A stretch of 25,016 bases of DNA, from positions 1-25,016 of IMG/VR virus record IMGVR_UViG_3300017963_000719; one strand, given 5' to 3'. The stretch is from a virus. Of this stretch, positions 1-7,740 are shown in pieces. Below the pieces are notes generated by a model. The model was given only the letters and a program-made list of their open reading frames with translations. It was not told the origin of the DNA and ran no database searches. A program made the position numbers and the translations under genes. Numbering within the stretch: the stretch's first letter is position 1; each line of letters begins with the position of its first letter.

Positions 1-2109
1 CGCGCCTCGAAAATCAACGTCCCGCCATTGTCCGCCGCCCAGTGCGTCCCCAACGCAAAGCCCTCGCAGCTCTCCGCGCACCCGCCGGCGTTATTGTCCC
101 CGGTCGAAAAAGTCAAGACCCCGCCCTCTTGGTTCGACTCGATCGCCGGCGTGACCTTCTCGGCATCGTTGCCATCCAGCGCCAGAATCTCGTCCGGAAT
201 CGCGTCCCCAAAGAAATCCTCAAACCACGTCATACTGCGGTTGACGATCGGCACCTCCCCCGTGTTCACCGCCACGTCCCAGTCCGTGTCATCCACCAGG
301 ATCGCCTGCTCCGTCACCTGCGCGTCTGCTGTAGTCAGGTCCGCGTCGATCGCAACCAGGCTGTTCCCGGTCCCCGCGTGATCCGCCCCCGTCAGGTTGA
401 TGTCGATCCCCAGGCTCGTGTCGCTCCCATCCATCGCCAAACGTCGCCGTCACGTCCACCAGGTCCCCGCCGCTCCCCGCCGCCGCCGGATCGGCAAACG
501 TCGCCACCGTCGTATCATCCACCGCCAGCACCAGGTCCGTCGCCGCATTCAGGTCCGCGTCCCAGTTGTCCGTGAAATAGATACCCGACTCAGTCTGGTC
601 CGCCTGCGCCGACGCCAGCCCCACCTCGATCCCGCGCGTCGTGTTGCTCCCCGACCCCGAGGTATTCGTCACGTTCAGGTCGATCCCCACAAACGCGTCC
701 GACCCATCCCCGCCCAGATTCGTCGCCGTCACGTCCACCAGGTCCCCGCTCGCGTTCACCGCCGGCGGATCCGACAACGTCATCACCACCGCGTCGTCCA
801 CGCTCAACTCCAGCGACGTCGCCGCGTCCAGGTCATTGTCCCACCCGTCGCTGAAATAGATCGCCGACTCCTCCGCGTCCGCGTCCGCCGAGCTGATCCC
901 CAGGCTCACGCCATTGATCACGTTCCCCGTCGAACCGTGGTTCGCGCTCGTCAGGTTGATATCGATCACCTCCAGCGTGTCCGAGCCATCCATCACCCCC
1001 GACGTCCCCGTCCAATCGAACGGATTCGCGCTCGCCCCCGCCCCGTTCACCTGCGTCAGCGTCACCGCCCCCGCAAAATCCGCGTTCCCATCCGCGTCCA
1101 GGTTCCCGTCCAGGTACGTAACCCCGTCCACCTCCAACAGCCCCTCCACGTACGCATCCTCCCCGTTATGCGTCTCCGTTGGGCTGCCATCCCCCACCGA
1201 CAGGTTCCCCCCCGCGATATCCAGCGCCCCCGACGAGTCCACCGTCACCGTGATCGTCCCGTCCATCGAATTCACGATCGTCTCGTCATTCTCCAGCGTC
1301 AGCGTCCCATTGCACTCCGCCCCCCCGTTCATCACCGCCAACCCCCCGCTCGAGACCGTCAACGCCGTCCCCGACCCCTTGCTAAAAGTCGCCGTATCCG
1401 CGAAATCGCTCGTGCTATCCGCATCCAGCGCCCCGTCCAGCTCCAGCTCCCCGTCGACCTCGACGTACCCCTCGATAAACGCATCCTCCCCGTTCAGCGT
1501 CCCGTCCGCCGCCCCGTTCCCCACCTGCAAGTTTCCCGTCACGATCGAGAACTTCCCCGCCCCCGCTCCCAACGTCACCGAGATCACGTCATCCGAGCTC
1601 GCCGCGATTGACGAATCATCGTCCGCGTCCAGGTACAGCGTGTTTCCCTCAAAATACCAGTCGTAGGCATTCGAGATACGCGCCACCGGCGTCGCGTTCG
1701 CATTCCGCACCTCCACCGGCGCCCCCGCCCCCACATCCTGGATCAGCAACTGCGGCGTCGCCGTCGCCGCCGCCGTCGCCGCCACCTTCACCGCCCCGTT
1801 AAACGTCTCCACCCCGCTGTGCGTCACCGAGCCGCTAAACGTCGTGTTTCCCCCCTGGCCCACCACCACCACCCGCGTGCTCGCGTCCTCGATCACCACG
1901 GCCTCCGCCGCCGCTGAATTGTTGTTCACCTTCAGCAGCGGCTGGTTCGTCGCCGCCGCCGTCGCCTTCAACTCCAACCGCGTCAGATTCGACACCCCCC
2001 CCGCCCGCGTCGAAAACTCCGGCTCCTCCTCGCACCCCCCCAACACCAGCACCAACGCCGCCAGCAGCAGCGCCACACCGGCAACACCCAACACACCCCG
2101 TCTCTTCAC
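1..2109 (-). CDS. Repetitive secreted lipoprotein-like phage protein, 3' end outside window, one frameshift
   Basis: The N-terminus has basic residues (KRR), a long hydrophobic stretch and a lipobox LGGC followed by acidic residues, which is a typical lipoprotein signal. I chose the GTG at 2109 because AGGAGG (2115-2120) sits 5 bases upstream; the longer ATG frame lacks this. The mature part is low in Cys and built of degenerate repeats with motifs such as NGEDAF/YVEG, LEVDG and IYFxDxWD, the kind of beta-rich module seen in phage fibre or surface proteins. The reading frame breaks near 434-442: after VDVTATF the homologous repeat continues one frame over as MDGSDTSLGIDINL and stays open to base 1. 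One extra G would explain it (sequencing error or true mutation). The gene follows the major capsid gene directly, so a virion or lysogenic-conversion role is possible. The exact function is unknown. Confidence 0.7.
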
Positions 2110-2181
2110 CTCTACCTCCTCACGCACCGACCACAAGTCGGCCACGCAATACGCAATACGCACCACGCAACACATCTTAGT

Positions 2182-2205
2182 CCATCGTGTATTTCCCGTG
2201 GTTTA
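2182..2205. repeat. Dispersed repeat family C, copy 1
   Basis: Short copy of the family whose plus-strand core is ATCGTGTATTTCCC followed by CCGTGGT. It overlaps the stop codon (2203-2205) of the major capsid gene. All copies in the window have the same orientation relative to the minus-strand genes. Confidence 0.8.
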
Positions 2206-3165
2206 GCTCTTCCCCATCAGCGCCAGCCGCCAATCCCCATAGAACCCCACGTACCGCGCCTGCCACTTGTAATAGCGGATCCCCTGGTTCTCGTCATCCC
2301 ACTGCACCAGGTGCGGCGCCTCCCGCTCCTGGATATAGATCGGCTTCTCCGGCAGGTTCGAGCACACCAGCGCCCACGCCGTCGAGTCAAACCAGCCGCC
2401 CGGCGCCTGCAAGCGCCGCACCTCGCCGCTGTACGGGTTCACCGCCCGGTTCGCCGTCTCCCCATCCTCTGGGTTATCCGTGATCTGCGCCGCAGTCCGC
2501 CGCAGATTGATCGAATGCACCAGCAGGTCATAGATCAACCCCGTCGGCTGCCCTCGGTCATCCAGCAGCCCCCCCGCCGCCACGTACACCGTCTCGAAAT
2601 TGTCCATCGACAACGCCAAGTCGTACTTGTTATCCTGCGTCGTCTGGTACTCTGCCCCCGGATCCACGTGCGAATCGTTGAAATAGCTCAGCCCGTCATA
2701 CGCCTCACCGTACGTCGTCCCGTCCCCGCCATTCAACATCGCAAACGCCACATAGTCCTTGTGCTGCTCGAACCGCGTCCCCGCGTTCCGCGCCCACGCC
2801 TCCAGGCTCCCCACCCGGTTGTCATTGATCGCGTTATGGTAAATCCCGATCGGGATATCCCAATCCTGGTTGTACACGATCATCCCCCGCTCGTTCCCGC
2901 CCAGCACCGTGATCGGCCCCCCCTCGTGCAGCCCGCCCACCACCTGCTTGTTCGTCCGGCTGTCCACCGCCGTCCCCGCCGCCTGCCCGCCATTCTGGCT
3001 CGGCCACGGCACCGTCCCCATATCCGCGTACGTCTCAAACGCCCCGTCGCTCTGCGTCACCCCGCAAAACGGCGCCCGCAGCGCCTGGTACCCCTTCTGA
3101 GCCGTCAAAAAACCCTTCCGCATCCCATACTCCAGATGCGCCAACACATCCGTCCTCGTGATCAT
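2203..3165 (-). CDS. Mu gpT-like major capsid (head) protein
   Basis: This 320-residue protein matches the Mu-like major head subunit (gpT) family in length and layout. Supporting features are an N-terminal helix followed by a fold rich in Asn, Gly and aromatic residues, and a C-terminal block with WQARYVGFYGDWRLALMG, close to the 'gYGDWRLAyrG' ending I associate with gpT proteins. It would form the icosahedral shell after cleavage or maturation by the gpI-type protease encoded two genes upstream. The ATG at 3165 has AGGAG 7 bases upstream. The context (protease/scaffold, then decoration protein, then this gene) is the standard order for this head module. The family call rests on recalled motifs and synteny, not on an alignment. 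Confidence 0.85.
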   Translation of the reverse strand: MITRTDVLAHLEYGMRKGFLTAQKGYQALRAPFCGVTQSDGAFETYADMGTVPWPSQNGGQAAGTAVDSRTNKQVVGGLHEGGPITVLGGNERGMIVYNQDWDIPIGIYHNAINDNRVGSLEAWARNAGTRFEQHKDYVAFAMLNGGDGTTYGEAYDGLSYFNDSHVDPGAEYQTTQDNKYDLALSMDNFETVYVAAGGLLDDRGQPTGLIYDLLVHSINLRRTAAQITDNPEDGETANRAVNPYSGEVRRLQAPGGWFDSTAWALVCSNLPEKPIYIQEREAPHLVQWDDENQGIRYYKWQARYVGFYGDWRLALMGKS

Positions 3166-3206
3166 CTCTCATCTCCTCGTTCTTCTCTCTGCTTCCCTCT
3201 TCCCCC

Positions 3207-3250
3207 CCCTCTCCCATTCCGATGGGAGAGGGGTCGGGGGTGAGGGCCTC
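3207..3250. repeat. Dispersed repeat family A (REP-like hairpin), copy 1
   Basis: CCCTCTCCCAT and ATGGGAGAGGG form a near-perfect hairpin, followed by GTCGGGGGTGAGGGC. Part of the tail (TACGTCGGGGGTGAGGGC) is repeated once more to about 3276. It lies between the decoration and capsid genes. Confidence 0.85.
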
Positions 3251-3272
3251 CTACGTCGGGGGTGAGGGCTTC

Positions 3273-3770
3273 CTACGTCGCGCTATTCGCCCGCATCCAC
3301 GCCGGCGCGATATCCACCCACACGTACGTGTCGTCCACGTCCACAATGTACCCGCACCAATAGTTGTTCGTACTCGTCGTCGTGATCGTATCGTCGTCGC
3401 TCAAATACGCCGCCGCCCCGATGTCCGTGATCGCCAGGCTCCCCTTCGCGAATCCCCACAGCCCGTTCCGGTACACCGTGCACTTTTTCGACCCGTCCGA
3501 CGTATCCGTGCTCTGGACCTTCACCTGCTCCGCCGCGATCCCCCCGAAAACGTCCCCCGCCGCCGAGTTTACACTCGACCCCGCCGGGCACGCCCGGAAA
3601 TACCCATCCGTATCGCTCACGTCACAGATCACCCCCGAGCCCTTGTACACCGTGTGCGCCGTCGTCCCGCCCCCAAAATTCGTATACCCCGCCAGCCGCA
3701 CCACCGCCGTCTTCAACCCACCCGGCGGCACCTTCACCGGTCGGTTCTTGTCCGCACTCAAAACCGTCAT
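3273..3770 (-). CDS. DUF2190-like capsid decoration/stabilisation protein
   Basis: A 165-residue, Gly/Thr/Val-rich, all-beta-looking protein with GDVFGGIAAEQVKV and NGLWGFAKGSLAITDIGAAAY. The second resembles the 'G.a..aai.iGalvy' region of DUF2190 and related head-decoration proteins, which bind the outside of the capsid. It sits between the protease/scaffold and major capsid genes, where Mu-like and lambda-like phages usually encode the decoration protein. The ATG at 3770 is preceded by GGAGG with 7 bases between. It carries Cys residues (VICDV, RACPA, KKCTV, YWCGY), unusual but not organised as a metal site. An alternative is a minor head or fibre protein. Confidence 0.6.
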   Translation of the reverse strand: MTVLSADKNRPVKVPPGGLKTAVVRLAGYTNFGGGTTAHTVYKGSGVICDVSDTDGYFRACPAGSSVNSAAGDVFGGIAAEQVKVQSTDTSDGSKKCTVYRNGLWGFAKGSLAITDIGAAAYLSDDDTITTTSTNNYWCGYIVDVDDTYVWVDIAPAWMRANSAT

Positions 3771-3805
3771 CTCAAATCCTCCATCTTTCTCTCTGGTCTG
3801 CCTCT

Positions 3806-3855
3806 TCCCCCCCCTCGCCCGTGGTTTGTACGGGAGAGGGGTCGGGGGTGAGGGC
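3806..3855. repeat. Dispersed repeat family A, copy 2
   Basis: A divergent hairpin (CCCTCGCCCGT and ACGGGAGAGGG around TGGTTTGT) with the same GTCGGGGGTGAGGGCC tail. It ends directly next to the stop codon of the protease/scaffold gene. Confidence 0.8.
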
Positions 3856-4335
3856 CTATTCTTGCCACCTGCTCAGATCATACTCCTCCGGCTTCCCCTC
3901 CAACCCCAGCATCGGATTCGCCAGATCCCCCAGCTCCAACTCCCCGCTATCCAGCCCCTCCGCGTACTCTGCCGGCAACTCCCGCAGCTCCCCCCGCCCC
4001 TCCCGCTCGCTCCCGATCTCCCCCATCGGCGCCCGAGCCGCGCTCAACAGCCGTTCCACATCTCCCCGCACCTCTGCCGGCACCCGCATCAACACCTCCA
4101 CCACATCCTCCGGCCGCTCGCTCAGCGCCTGCTCCCCCGAGCACACCTGCGCCGCAAACTCGACCGCCGCCTGCCGCTCCGCCATCTCTGCCAGCACCCG
4201 CTCCCGCTCCTCCGCCCGCACCCGCTCCCGCAGCTCAGCCTCCCGCTCCCGCTGCTCCGCCAGCTCCGCCTCCAACCGCCCCCGCTCCTCCTCTCGGATC
4301 CGCGCCTCCAACGCAGCCCTCTCCTCTTCGCTCAT
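3856..4335 (-). CDS. Internal in-frame start: stand-alone scaffold (Mu gpZ-like)
   Basis: Inside the protease gene, the ATG at 4335 (residue 244, MSEEERAALEAR) is preceded by a full AGGAGG at 4341-4346 with 5 bases of spacing, far stronger than chance inside this frame. It would give a 159-residue product made only of the charged coiled-coil scaffold. In phage Mu, gene Z is the in-frame 3' part of gene I and makes the scaffold, so this is a direct parallel. I see the ribosome binding site; expression is inferred. Confidence 0.6.
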   Translation of the reverse strand: MSEEERAALEARIREEERGRLEAELAEQREREAELRERVRAEERERVLAEMAERQAAVEFAAQVCSGEQALSERPEDVVEVLMRVPAEVRGDVERLLSAARAPMGEIGSEREGRGELRELPAEYAEGLDSGELELGDLANPMLGLEGKPEEYDLSRWQE

Positions 4336-5064
4336 CTGGACCTCCTCTGTCCCACTCTGCTCTCCCCCCTCGCTGTACATATAAAACTCTGGCACCGGCA
4401 CCCGCAGCAGCCGCCCCATCGCCTCGCCCGCCCCCTCCCCGGCCACCTCGACAAAACGCCCCAGCGCCTCGCCGATCGCCCCGCTCAACGCGACCCGCTC
4501 CTCTGTGCTCAACCATCCACTCGCCGCCAGATCATCCGCGATATCCGAAAACACCTTGTGCACCCGCGCCTGCAGATACTGCCCCACCTCCACCGACCCC
4601 GGCAGCCCGTTCGCCAGCTCCACCGGCTGCAACCCCTTGATCGCCGGAAAATTCACCAGGCTCACCGCCTTGAACACTTGGCTCACTACATCCACCGTCG
4701 CGCTCACATAGCGATACAGCCGGTCCCCCACCAACTCCCGCCCCAGCTCGTTCCAATCCGGCAAAAACTGCACCACATCCCCCACCCGCCGCAAACCTCG
4801 CACCCACCCCGCCGCCTCCTTCCGCTCGTGATCCCGATCGATCGGAACCTCCTGTCCCGCAGCCCCCGCCTCGAAATTCGCCACATACGCGTCCAGGTCC
4901 TCGCTCGAGATCTCGACCGCCCGCCCGTGCCGGTCCTCAAATCGCCCCACCCGCAGCACATCCACCCACCGCCCCTCCCCCTCCCCGGCCTCCCCCAACT
5001 CTGCCAGCACCTCGATCACATTCCCCCATCCCAACCAACGCCTCACACTCCGCCCGATCCCCAT
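3856..5064 (-). CDS. Mu gpI-like prohead protease with C-terminal scaffold
   Basis: 402 residues with the layout of Mu-like I proteins. The N-terminal part (about 15-190) contains WVDVLRVGRFEDRHGRAVEIS, DLDAYVANFEAG and VPIDRDHERKEAAGWV, the pattern of phage capsid proteases. The C-terminal part (from about 244) is a highly charged Glu/Arg coiled coil, as expected for a scaffold. The protein would template the prohead and cleave the scaffold before DNA packaging. The start at 5064 has AGGAG 9 bases upstream, and that leader lies in a family C repeat. The next gene downstream is the decoration protein. Catalytic residues cannot be assigned with confidence without alignment. Confidence 0.75.
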   Translation of the reverse strand: MGIGRSVRRWLGWGNVIEVLAELGEAGEGEGRWVDVLRVGRFEDRHGRAVEISSEDLDAYVANFEAGAAGQEVPIDRDHERKEAAGWVRGLRRVGDVVQFLPDWNELGRELVGDRLYRYVSATVDVVSQVFKAVSLVNFPAIKGLQPVELANGLPGSVEVGQYLQARVHKVFSDIADDLAASGWLSTEERVALSGAIGEALGRFVEVAGEGAGEAMGRLLRVPVPEFYMYSEGGEQSGTEEVQMSEEERAALEARIREEERGRLEAELAEQREREAELRERVRAEERERVLAEMAERQAAVEFAAQVCSGEQALSERPEDVVEVLMRVPAEVRGDVERLLSAARAPMGEIGSEREGRGELRELPAEYAEGLDSGELELGDLANPMLGLEGKPEEYDLSRWQE

Positions 5065-5143
5065 CGTCCATTTCTCCTATCCCCGAGGTCCCATCGTCCA
5101 TTTCCCCCGCTATACTCAGCGGAATCCGTGGTTTCCCGCCATC
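5061..5143. repeat. Dispersed repeat family C, two adjacent copies
   Basis: A short copy (5061-5090) abuts an extended copy (5091-5143). The extended copy contains the extra hairpin CCGCTATACTCAGCGG, and its end provides the last residues (NHGFR) and stop codon of the gene ending at 5116. Confidence 0.8.
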
Positions 5144-5556
5144 CACTCCACCAACCCCGTCCCCTCCACCCCCAAAATCCGATCCAACTCCTCCCCCTTC
5201 TCCTCGATCACCTCCTCCGCCGTCCGCCACCGCCCCCGGTGCACGCTCGCCTGCTCCCCCCCTTTCTGCACACTCACCACCCCCGGCCGCCGGTTCACGA
5301 TCCTTCCCCGCAGCGCCCCCACGCTATGCCGCCAGATCACCGGCCGCGCCGCCCCCCACTGCCTGCCCAGCAGCCCCGTCCGCACGTACCGGCTCCCCGG
5401 AATCGCCGCCGGATACTCCCCCAGCTCCCCCCCGATCAGCAGCAATCCCTCCCCCAACACCCGCCGCATCCCCTCCTCACTCCGCCGCCCCACCCCCCCC
5501 ATCCGCCGCACCAGCTCCCCCAACCCCTTGATCTCCACCCTCGCCTCAAACGGCAT
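5116..5556 (-). CDS. HK97 gp10-like / Mu gpG-like head-tail connector protein
   Basis: A basic 146-residue protein with VEIKGLGELVRRMGGVGRR near the N-terminus and a mid-region with PGSRYVRTGLLGRQW and ALRGRIVNRRPGVV. This is the layout of HK97-gp10-like and phage virion morphogenesis (gpG) proteins, which complete the neck or tail joint. It lies between the portal/gpF fusion and the protease gene, the place of gpG in Mu. GGGGGAG precedes the ATG at 5556. The last five residues and the stop come from a family C repeat, so the native C-terminus may have been changed. Confidence 0.6.
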   Translation of the reverse strand: MPFEARVEIKGLGELVRRMGGVGRRSEEGMRRVLGEGLLLIGGELGEYPAAIPGSRYVRTGLLGRQWGAARPVIWRHSVGALRGRIVNRRPGVVSVQKGGEQASVHRGRWRTAEEVIEEKGEELDRILGVEGTGLVEWMAGNHGFR

Positions 5557-5571
5557 CGCTCCCCCATCCTC

Positions 5572-7737
5572 TCATTCTCCCAATCCTGCTCTGACCTCCC
5601 CCGCCACCTCACTAAACCGCCTCCCCAGCCACGGCCCCTCGCTCACAATCACCCCCTGCAGCGCCCGATCCCCCGCCACCACCCCCCACGGCGTCTCCAA
5701 CGGCCGCGTGCTCACCCGGTCATCCCGCGCCGTCTGCCACACCACCACCCACTCCCCGTTCGGCAGCACCCTCTCCACCGTCCAACACCGGCAATTCGTC
5801 CGCGTCGGCGGGCTGAACGCCGCCCGAGGCACCCCCACACTCTCCCTCACCAGGTCCGCCACCCCCTCATACATCCTGGTCACCTCCGTCCTGGCGATCG
5901 CCCGCCCCCGCGCCTCCCCAAACAGCGGCCCCAACATCCGCGCCAGGTCCTCCACCTCCCCCCCCACCTCCAACCACCCCCTCATCGCCTCCACCACCCC
6001 CCGCCGCGTCCGCTCCACAATCCCCCCGATCAACTCGTACGTATACTCCCGCGCCCACTTGAGCGCGTCCGCCGTCACCTCTTCCCAGTCACCGCCCACC
6101 ACCCCCCCGTCCCCCGCCTCCCCCCGCAGCAACCCGATCCCGCTGATCACCCCCACCACCACCGGCAGCAGCACCTTCATCCCCCGCTCCCGCATCCCCC
6201 GCCACAAATCCTCCCCCTCCAACTCCCCCATCGTGTATTTCCCCCATCCGTGGTCCTCCCCCTCCTCCCTCAACCACCCCCCCACCGCGTCCACCAACTC
6301 TTCCTCCCATTCCCCCCGCTCAAACCCCTCCAACGGCGGCCCCTCCCCCAGCTCCCCCAGCTCCCCCAGGTCCCCCAGCTCCCCCAGCTCCCCCAGCTCC
6401 CCCCCTCCCATCCTATCATCCTCTTGATCCTGCTCTTGATCCTGCTCTTCCCCCTCCCCCTCCGCCCCTCCGCCCCTCTGCGTTTCCTCCCCCTCCTCCT
6501 CCGTGCCCTCCGTGGTCAGGTTAATACTCGGCATCCCCGCCCGCACCCGCAGCCACTTCTCATCCTCCGGCCCCCACTGCAGCAAATCCCGCACCTGGCT
6601 CAACCATACCCCCAACACCCCCATCGAAGGCTTCTCCACCTTCTTGTGCGCCAACCGGGGCAGCTCACCCGTCACCCCCAACCGCTCAAAATACCCCCTG
6701 TTGTACCCCATCAACCGCGCCACCCCATACCGGTTGATCACCGAGGCCATCCGGTCCAACACCCCATCCACCGCCATCAAAAACAACTGGCTCTTATCCT
6801 GCCCCAGCGCCCACGAGCCGCTCCCCCCGCCCAACTCCATAAAATCCGCCATCAACGTCTGCAGCATCCACCGCCGCTCCGTCCGGATCTGTTCCAGCAG
6901 CGCCGCCGCCCCCGTATTACTCGCCGACTCCAACCGAAATTTCACCGAGTCCGGCACACTCACATACTGCTTCTCGTCGACGATCAACCCCTCCCCCACA
7001 CTCTGCACCGCCAACAAGTCATCCGCCTGCGGCTGCGACTGAAACTCAAACACCGGCAGCCCCACAAACGTCCGCTGCCACCCGATCCCGCTGATAATCG
7101 CCAAATGCTTCACTCGGTACCACGACTCGTACAGGCTCTCCCCCAGAGCCCACCCCTCCGGATTCCCCCCATCCCGCTGCCCCCGAAAATGCAAACTCTT
7201 CCCAATCGGCACCTCGATCTCCTCATACACCGGCGCCGGCCGCTGCACCATCCCCGCCACCCCCCCCGTCTCATCAAAATTCCACCGCTCAAAACTCCCC
7301 TGCCGCCTCGGCGCCCACTTCCGCCACCCGATCAACCCATCGTCGTACCGGCTCCCCGGACCGCCGGCGTCCCGCCGGCTCCTCCGCTTATAACAGATCT
7401 CCGCCCAACTCCATCCGAACCACACGCAGCTCAACGCATCCTCGATCCCATCCTCCACCGTGTGGCTCATATCCCCCAAGCAACCCTCCACAAACTCCGC
7501 CGCCGCCCGGTCCCCCGCCCCATCGCTCCCCGGCTCCACGTACCAGCTCGCCGTCCGCGCCAGCATCACCAACGCGTTCAACGCACTCCGGATCGTCGGA
7601 TCCCGCCGCCGCATCTCATCATACACGCTGTACGCCCCCGGCCAATGCAGCGCCGACGTATACCCCTCCTCCACCATCCCCCCCCACTGCGCCAACCCAC
7701 TCCGCCCCCGCTCCCCCAGATTCACTCGCTCAGGCAT
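5572..7737 (-). CDS. Portal protein (Mu gp29-like, DUF935) fused to Mu gpF-like head morphogenesis protein
   Basis: 721 residues, two phage head proteins in one chain. Residues about 1-395 look like the Mu-type portal: HWPGAYSVYDEMRRRDPTIR, ALNALVMLARTASWYV, a WFGWSWAEICYK segment and the GIGWQRTFVGLPVFEF region. Residues about 545-660 look like the gpF/SPP1 gp7 minor head family: RARGRAIARTEVTRMYEGV and a C-terminal RTNCRCW. Between them (about 400-535) lies low-complexity linker: acidic Glu/Gln runs, a 9-bp tandem repeat encoding Gly-Glu-Leu units (about 440-465) and an in-frame family C repeat (about 494-503). A family B repeat sits in frame near residue 120. The portal forms the dodecameric packaging and ejection channel, and gpF is a minor head component. 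In Mu these are separate genes. The ATG lies 3 bases after the terminase stop codon. Confidence 0.8.
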   Translation of the reverse strand: MPERVNLGERGRSGLAQWGGMVEEGYTSALHWPGAYSVYDEMRRRDPTIRSALNALVMLARTASWYVEPGSDGAGDRAAAEFVEGCLGDMSHTVEDGIEDALSCVWFGWSWAEICYKRRSRRDAGGPGSRYDDGLIGWRKWAPRRQGSFERWNFDETGGVAGMVQRPAPVYEEIEVPIGKSLHFRGQRDGGNPEGWALGESLYESWYRVKHLAIISGIGWQRTFVGLPVFEFQSQPQADDLLAVQSVGEGLIVDEKQYVSVPDSVKFRLESASNTGAAALLEQIRTERRWMLQTLMADFMELGGGSGSWALGQDKSQLFLMAVDGVLDRMASVINRYGVARLMGYNRGYFERLGVTGELPRLAHKKVEKPSMGVLGVWLSQVRDLLQWGPEDEKWLRVRAGMPSINLTTEGTEEEGEETQRGGGAEGEGEEQDQEQDQEDDRMGGGELGELGELGDLGELGELGEGPPLEGFERGEWEEELVDAVGGWLREEGEDHGWGKYTMGELEGEDLWRGMRERGMKVLLPVVVGVISGIGLLRGEAGDGGVVGGDWEEVTADALKWAREYTYELIGGIVERTRRGVVEAMRGWLEVGGEVEDLARMLGPLFGEARGRAIARTEVTRMYEGVADLVRESVGVPRAAFSPPTRTNCRCWTVERVLPNGEWVVVWQTARDDRVSTRPLETPWGVVAGDRALQGVIVSEGPWLGRRFSEVAGEVRAGLGE
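6228..6254. repeat. Dispersed repeat family C inside the portal gene
   Basis: A 27-bp copy in frame within the linker of the fused portal/gpF protein; it encodes residues HGWGKYTMG. Confidence 0.8.
6342..6412. repeat. 9-bp tandem repeat in the portal linker
   Basis: About eight units of AGCTCCCCC (variants AGGTCCCCC), encoding repeated Gly-Glu-Leu/Gly-Asp-Leu in the linker of the portal fusion. Likely prone to slippage in steps of three residues, so length could vary without loss of frame. Confidence 0.85.
7358..7379. repeat. Dispersed repeat family B, copy in portal gene
   Basis: Family B core: GGACCGCCGG then CGTCCCGCCGGC on the plus strand, with a 6-bp palindrome CCGGCG/CGCCGG. It is in frame in the portal gene and encodes RRDAGGPG. 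Confidence 0.8.
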
Positions 7738-7740
7738 AAC

